A DNA stretch of 64,000 nt. Source: Paraspadella gotoi (lineage: Eukaryota; Chaetognatha). The position numbers were made by a program, and so were the translations under genes. Positions 58,234 through 64,000 of the stretch are shown piece by piece (position 1 is the first letter of the stretch; each line of letters begins with the position of its first letter). The notes under the pieces are model-generated. The model ran no database searches. It saw only the letters and a list, made by a program, of their open reading frames with translations, and was not told where the DNA came from. Location of the stretch: positions 15,476,963 through 15,540,962 of the forward strand of contig CM119265.1 in assembly GCA_051294375.1 (NCBI GenBank), read 5' to 3'.

Positions 58234-58538
58234 AATAGAAAAGTTATTTATATCCAAATTACACGTCAGGTTCTTTTTAAAAATGGGGCTCCGATAGAAC
58301 GTACTGTAGTCCGGCGAGACGAGTGACATTCGAGTTTGCTGAAGTACAAAGCGAAATAATGACTAATAAGACTGACTCAGATTTGTTTAGATTGTCTTAG
58401 AATTTCATTTTTAAAAAATATAATATGTGAAAAGTCTTTCGTTTCGTTGCTTTTTAAAATTATCTCCCTCTCACTCTCAGTCTCACTCTCTCTCTATCTC
58501 TGTTGTTTGTTTGACAAACATTTTATAAATTCACATTT

Positions 58539-58600
58539 CGCTGGAGAAGACTCGAAAAAAGTGTCGAAACATGTCCGTTTGAAAAATAAAACGCGTTGTT
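58539..58600 (+). mobile_element. Degenerate hammerhead-element remnant
   Basis: Plus strand reads cgCTGGAGA, AGACTC, loop, GTGTC, GAAACATGTCCGT, then aaaataaaacgcgttgt. It resembles the 4.1-kb motif, with two changes in CTGATGA but with the GTC triplet present. Confidence 0.5.
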
Positions 58601-59508
58601 TGTAAACAAAAATAAACTTTGTTTTCTCTCTCAAAAAAACATAATTATAAAGGTTAAAAATCTTGTGCATTTGAGAGAAAATGAAGGAGAGAGCGAGGGA
58701 AAGGGGGCTGGGGGGGGGAATAGAGAGAGAAAATCAAAGAGAGAAAGAGAGAGAGAAAAAATTGCTGACATTGGGTCTTTGCCCGATATAAGTCTATTGT
58801 TTTTGCTTTGGGACTAAGTCTGGTTTTTTCGTAATGTTTTAAATAAAGGGACTTTATTTCAATTATTCAATGATTAAAAAGTACTTTCGAAATACTAATC
58901 AAATGACAGCCAAAAAAATGTTAATCAAGGGTATTAAAAAAGTAATCAAGCATTAGTCATATTATTGCTAAATGCACGAAAACAAAACCTGTACCAAGTT
59001 TTAAAGCATAAAAAATATAATATTTTATGTTACTCATTTAAAAAAATTATTTAAATTTAATATTAACTATGAATTTTTTAAATTAAAAAAAAATAGAAAA
59101 AGAGCTGAAGTTTTATAAATAAATTATCTCCTTACTGTTTTGAAGAGTTACTAAGCACCTAAGCATTAAACGAATATGAAATCTATACCACTTTGAAGAA
59201 CAGACAAAATGCTACATTTTATATTTAACTAAGTTTTGATTGGTTGTGAAATATTAAAAGGTAAAAAAATCAAAAGTTTATCGACAAATTTGAAGACATC
59301 ATTGGGGCCAAGAAGTTAATACCAAAACTTATAAGAATTATGTAAAAATTAATAAATTATAAAGAAACAAATTATAGAAATTAATGGTTGAAGAGTTGAA
59401 ACACTTTTAAATTTTGAAGGTAACCAGAGAAAGCGTGAGTTAAGAGACGTGAAAAACCACGCTCCTCACGCATGGATCGTAATATCCTTTAAATAATATC
59501 AATCTCTG

Positions 59509-59631
59509 ATTGGTCAACGGGACGAACACGCATTCGGAATACTTAAGGCGCAATAGTCTCTGATTGGATAAATATTTGACCCCTAGGGCCTAACGTTGGG
59601 GTGGTCTATCTTCGCGCTTTCTTCTGATTGG
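59509..59631. promoter_or_regulatory. Three clustered CCAAT (NF-Y) boxes
   Basis: TCTGATTGG occurs at three places (ATTGG at 59509, 59563 and 59627), the reverse complement of the NF-Y consensus CCAATCAGA, spaced 54 and 64 bp in a locally GC-richer island. No adjacent gene was identified, so the promoter role is tentative. Confidence 0.45.
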
Positions 59632-62600
59632 TGAGCTCGCCGATCGTGAAGTTAGAGATCTATTAAGTATGGGCCGATCGGCGGATGTGGTCCGCACAAT
59701 TGTCGTTAATGTTTCTCTATTGTGGCAAAAAGTGCTCATTTCGTTATAGAAATTAAGCTCCAATTATATTGTTTTTTTTTTAACTAAACGCTACTTCGGA
59801 ATTAATACGATTAATTTGACGCCACAAGTAGTTTTAAGAACCCTGAAATTAATACGCATCAAAAACGCCAAATATATATGGCTAATCCTTTTTTTAAATT
59901 TTTTGTTGGGTTTCAATTAAATTCTTGCCACTCGAAATTCCAGGTTGATGGCACTCTCCAAATAGCATTGAATGCAACATTTATTTTAACTCTACATATC
60001 GTTCTATCTTTAAGAGATTTACTTTTAGTAACTTTTCTTACACTTTACCTCAAATTGGTGTTGAATTTCTGCAAACGAATCCGTCTGACCATGACTTTGC
60101 ACAAACGAATTGGCCTTAAATTTTATTTTTGCCTCCCGGGCGGGATTTTTTTTCCCGACGCTCTTTAAAAAAAAGTTACCTGTCTGTTCGACCGCGTTTC
60201 TCCGCTTGGGCGGTTATTTCATGCAGAATAAGTCAAACACTATCAAAAGCCAGCGGGTGCTGTCTTCAGCTTTGACGTCAAGCTGGCAAACGTTTTTACA
60301 TGAATTCTAAGGCCCAACGCCCTGGCCATATAAACGCCGTAATCTCGCCAACGATTGCATCATAGCATTTCGAATGCAGGGCGATGGCTTATTTCGTTTT
60401 TCGGGCACGCACTTTCACCCTCATCTTCCCCTCTCGTAGACTCTGACACTTACTTTACGATCTTCAACGCTAGATGGCTGATGTAAAATTTGAACAAAAT
60501 TGCAATCTTGCGGTGAACCAAAAGGAGCGGAGCGATGCGATGTATAAAAAGCCAACGCGGGAAATTTCTTCTTCTTCTCGACTTCTAAAAAAGATGTAAT
60601 TACAATCGCAGCCGACGTCGCGCCGACAAAAGATATTAAAATATTTTTTTATCATTCGACATTTTTAAATGTTCGACCGCATCTTTAAGTGACTCTCTTA
60701 ACGTCAAACACTATTTTTTGTTTGCTGAATATATTTTTTTTTATTCTAAAAAGTCTCGCAATGGAAATTGCAATAACGTAATTAAAAATATTAGCATGTG
60801 TGTATTAATTCGAGAACATTCACAACCTATATATATTTAATTAATAAACGAAATGTATTTGGACACTTTTTAGTCAGACGAGAACAAATGGTAAGATACT
60901 AACAACTGCCTCGACTATATTTATAAACTTGTTATTTCGGTCCCGATTCAGATTGGTCACTTGGAACATCAAGTAAGACGAGTGAAATGTCCATTGTATT
61001 TTTGTGGATGAAGGCCGTGGATTTTTTTCCTTTCTTCAGCGGGGGTCCCTAATAAACGTCGGCAAAAGTGTAAATAGTCTATTACACGGTCGTAAAAACT
61101 TCAAGGCCATCTCGGCGCGAAGTTTTTTTTTTTTAAATCTAAAAAAAAAACAATTATTTTTTTTTAAACTTTTTTCCCCGTACGATCGAGAAGCCTCTCA
61201 CGGATGCTCGTTCACAGGACGATTCGCTCAAAGGATCACTTTTCACCACCGATTTGATTCATCGCTACTTTGCCAGACATCCTGTAATAATCAAGACCCC
61301 TTCTTTTTTTATCTTAGTCGCTATAAGCTGTCGGTTAAACGAAATTATTTTTTTTGTACCTTTTTCGGTTTTAAAAAATGGGTCTAAAAGAGATTTTAAA
61401 TTTCAGATATTTATATTTTTATTTAAGTTTTTTTTCTCTAATCCGCGCCAAAAAAGTAATTTTTGATAAATGAATCGGGTAAAAAAAATCTTTGAACGCC
61501 CTTATGGTTTAAACCTAAAAAAATATCTTTTAAAGCTATATCGATCTGACATCAGGTGTATAACTGCTGTCGGACAGGATCTCAAACAACGCAAAACCTT
61601 TTTTTTTTTAAGTTTTACCTCCCACTTCATTTGATCATTGATTATTGAAAGTGACACATTGTATTTATCATTCTCTCGAAAATTAAGTTTTTTCTTCCAC
61701 TTCATTATTCGCCTTTTCGTTTCGAAGTCGGACCGTTTATTTTTATTTTTTTATTCCCGTGTATTTTTTTTCGCTTCTTGGTGGTTTTCTTTTTTTAGAC
61801 TACAATACTATACAATAATATTTATTTTACAATAAATAAGCTATAGCACAATTTTTTGTTGTTGTTGCTAAGCTGAAAAACTGTAATTTCAGGATTTATT
61901 AAAAAAGAAAAAAATAGTGAGAAAACATTTTGTTTCGTTTGGGCTATTCTGACAAAACGGTATTCTTTTTCAATTTCTTAAAATGTAACTTATGACAATG
62001 AAAAGGGGAAAAGCGAGAAGTGCTCTTCATCTATTTCGGAATGTCTTGTGGTAAACAGCTGTCTTAAGTATTTGCTAAAACTAATAAATCTTTGACAGTA
62101 CTAATTGCATAAAATACATATCAATTAATTGCCTTTTTCCAGTGATTGGTTTAAATTTTTTTTCAAGAAATGTTCTTTTCTTATTATTTAAAACCAAAAC
62201 GGTCTTTAAAATTCTATTAGTTAATGACTTGCCGAACAGAAAAAAAGTCCTTTTTTTACATTTTTAAACCTCGACTCAAGCCGTTCAAATCGTTATTGAA
62301 ACAAATTTAACTTTTTTCGTCAATTTTCTTTTTAATCTTTTGTAATCAAATTTTATAAAATCAAAAGAAAACATTTCCTTATTCTTTTTCACAGACAAGT
62401 GCCAAATCGCCCGTAATCGAAGAGCCCAACGAGCGACCAAAAAAAAAAAACCAACATTTATTAACTCGAAATTGTCATGAGTTTGTACCCTGGAAAACCG
62501 CGGAATTCCTTGTCCCGTTTTTAAAAGAAAAAAAATTAAGGTGTAAATAAACAGTAAAAAAAGGTTTTTTTTGAAAAAAAAAAACCGCGTATACGAACGA

Positions 62601-62667
62601 ATTAAAACATAATTAAACTTTTCATTGAGATTGAAAAAAAGATTAATAATTCAACTCAAAACCGGAA

Positions 62668-63722
62668 ATGAACGAGAAAGCGGCATCGACGACGCCGGCT
62701 TCGACGCCGCGCAGGACTCCATCGCCGGAAATGTCGCCGGGACCCAAGTACAACAATATCTTTCTTCATTTGGGCGATTGGGGTCTTTGGCAGAAGATGG
62801 TGTTTTTCCTCGTCTCTGCGCCGGTCATCTTCTGCGCGATTCACACTTATCTCAATTCCTTCACAGCTGCCGTCGCCGATCACAGGTAACCGCTTCATTT
62901 GGACATGATCACTTAACAATTAACAGATGAATGTATCTCTGCATTGACCAGGTTGTTTTTATTATTATTATTACTCTTTCTGCCACGATGTTTGCCTTCG
63001 GCGTTATCTGTTTACGTTTGTTTTCCTAAAAAAAATCTAAGTTGATTGTCTCTTTGTGTGTGTAAACATTAATCAACCTAGTCTGCTATCGTTTTTTCAC
63101 CTTTTCACTCTTCATTATTCCTGATTGCACATGTTGTAAATTTGCCGCCATTTAAATTCTCATCCTTATGGGTCCCTACTTTTCCCCGCCTGCCAGATGC
63201 CTAATCCCAGGCGTGGATAACGTGACGGACCGATCGAGGAATTACTACGAACCCACGGAGGACCTGGAGAAGATGGCGGCGCTGCAGAGGCTCGTGCCCA
63301 GAACCAAGGACGGAAAGTTCGAACAGTGCGTCAGATACTACGGTAAGGATAAGAGTGGTCTTCGTTGTTGTTGTTCTTATGGAACCGTTTGAGAATAGTC
63401 AAATATCAGTCTTTGAGAAAACGAGTTTATTCATCGACAACGCTCGTGCAGGCAAATTACATTATTTTATAAATCATAAATATTAAATTTATTTTTTCAT
63501 CGTCAATCTCGCCCACATAGAGAACGCCTCCACGGCCAATTCCTCCGCCGTCCTCGGCCCCTGCTCTGACGGGTGGGTCTTCAGCCACGACACATTCGGA
63601 TCGACCGTCATCGAGCGACTCCAACTCGTCTGCGACCGGAGCGACCGGCGAAAGTACGTCGACGTCTCCACCATGGTCGGCATGCTTATCGGCGCCATCA
63701 CATTCGGTCAACTCTCGGACAG
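62668..63722 (+). CDS. SLC22-type organic ion transporter, 5' part
   Basis: Start of a major-facilitator transporter of the SLC22 family. Exons are 62668-62885, 63197-63342 and 63521-63722 with matching phases (2, 1); a GT donor follows 63722 and the gene continues beyond the window. After a Pro/Ser/Thr-rich N-terminus comes LGDWGLWQKMVFFLVSAPVIF, the first membrane segment with the family signature. A long extracellular loop follows with several Cys and possible N-glycosylation sites (NVT, NAS, NSS), ending GWVFSHDTFGSTVIERLQLVCD. The next membrane segment ends GAITFGQLSDR, close to the MFS loop motif. Substrate cannot be told from this part. Confidence 0.88.
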
Positions 63723-63917
63723 GTTGTGGGGAGGATGGAATCGGGTGGCGCTTTGTGTTGGGGGGGGGAGTGAAGAGAATTATGGCAGGGATGGACGTTA
63801 ACGAGATTTGGGAAGAAAATTCAGGGGAGAGAGAGAGAGAGAAAGAGTGAGAGAACATTTTTGAACATTTGAACATTTATCTGAGTGGGGCTTTAGGCAC
63901 TAAGTTAGGCCCTTAGT

Positions 63918-63918
<1 letters not shown>

Positions 63919-63995
<77 letters not shown>

Positions 63996-63998
63996 GAG
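63919..63998. repeat. (GA)n microsatellite at the window end
   Basis: About 75 bp of GA repeats in the SLC22 intron, running to the window edge. Confidence 0.95.
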
Positions 63999-64000
63999 AG

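Larger units (their letters stand above)
57344..62667. other. Gene-poor intergenic region
   Basis: More than 5 kb, AT-rich, without a supported gene. It holds a SINE-like copy (57981-58233), a hammerhead-element remnant (58539-58600), a GA-rich tract (about 58680-58760), three CCAAT boxes (59509-59631) and two TATA-like sequences (60329, 60543). The ORFs at 59878-60310 and 61004-61466 are T-rich and lack codon structure. Confidence 0.5.

Noticed and set aside
59878-60310. 96- and 66-codon overlapping ORFs
   Set aside because: T-rich, hydrophobic, no homology recognised, no splice or start context.
61004-61466. 127-codon Phe/Lys-rich ORF
   Set aside because: Composition driven by poly-T and poly-A runs; no domain.
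63457-63876. 139-codon minus-strand ORF
   Set aside because: Opposite the SLC22 exon 3 and its GA-rich intron; no support.

Overview
The window is eukaryotic and metazoan. Genes are split by short GT-AG introns, proteins are animal-type, and intergenic spaces are short and carry (GA)n microsatellites, SINE-like repeats and small foldback elements. Orthologues of TIMELESS, KDM6A/UTX, WDHD1, CHTF8, ATAD5, SPC25, CIP2A, dynamin, DNAJC12, SMCR8, PCBD and SLC22 are recognisable. The gene set and compactness suit an invertebrate, possibly an early-branching one such as a sponge, but no gene fixes the phylum and I do not claim one.

Layout. 1-2989: 3' part of TIMELESS. 3254-13519: three tandem hnRNP H/F-type genes. 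13976-18424: single-exon KDM6A/UTX-like gene whose JmjC active site looks dead. 19290-22684: WDHD1/AND-1. 22953-23327: CHTF8/Ctf8. 23394-27470: ATAD5/Elg1 carrying an unexpected CXXC zinc finger. 27779-31903: MDC1-like protein with FHA, TQxF motifs, an NZF finger and an AT-hook. 32025-32851: SPC25. 32996-34537: seven-finger C2H2 protein. 34994-44505: CIP2A, whose 5.2-kb intron holds a complete dynamin gene on the opposite strand (42509-38864). 45892-44936 (-): DNAJC12. 46650-50542: SMCR8-like longin protein. 51687-53961: PCBD. 57343-55920 (-): unrecognised, probably N-myristoylated protein. 62668 to the window end: 5' part of an SLC22-type transporter. 57344-62667 is repeat-rich and mostly empty.

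Functionally, 1-44.5 kb is dense in chromosome-maintenance genes: fork protection (TIMELESS, WDHD1), PCNA loading and unloading (CHTF8, ATAD5), break signalling and mitotic tethering (MDC1-like, CIP2A), kinetochore (SPC25) and chromatin (KDM6-like). The most unusual items are the KDM6 pseudo-enzyme, the ATAD5-CXXC fusion, the MDC1-like protein with a ubiquitin-reader-type finger, and a hammerhead-ribozyme-like motif in a foldback element at 4.1 kb.

Gene models were built by hand from splice consensus, reading phase and remembered family similarity. No alignment, structure prediction or transcript data were available.
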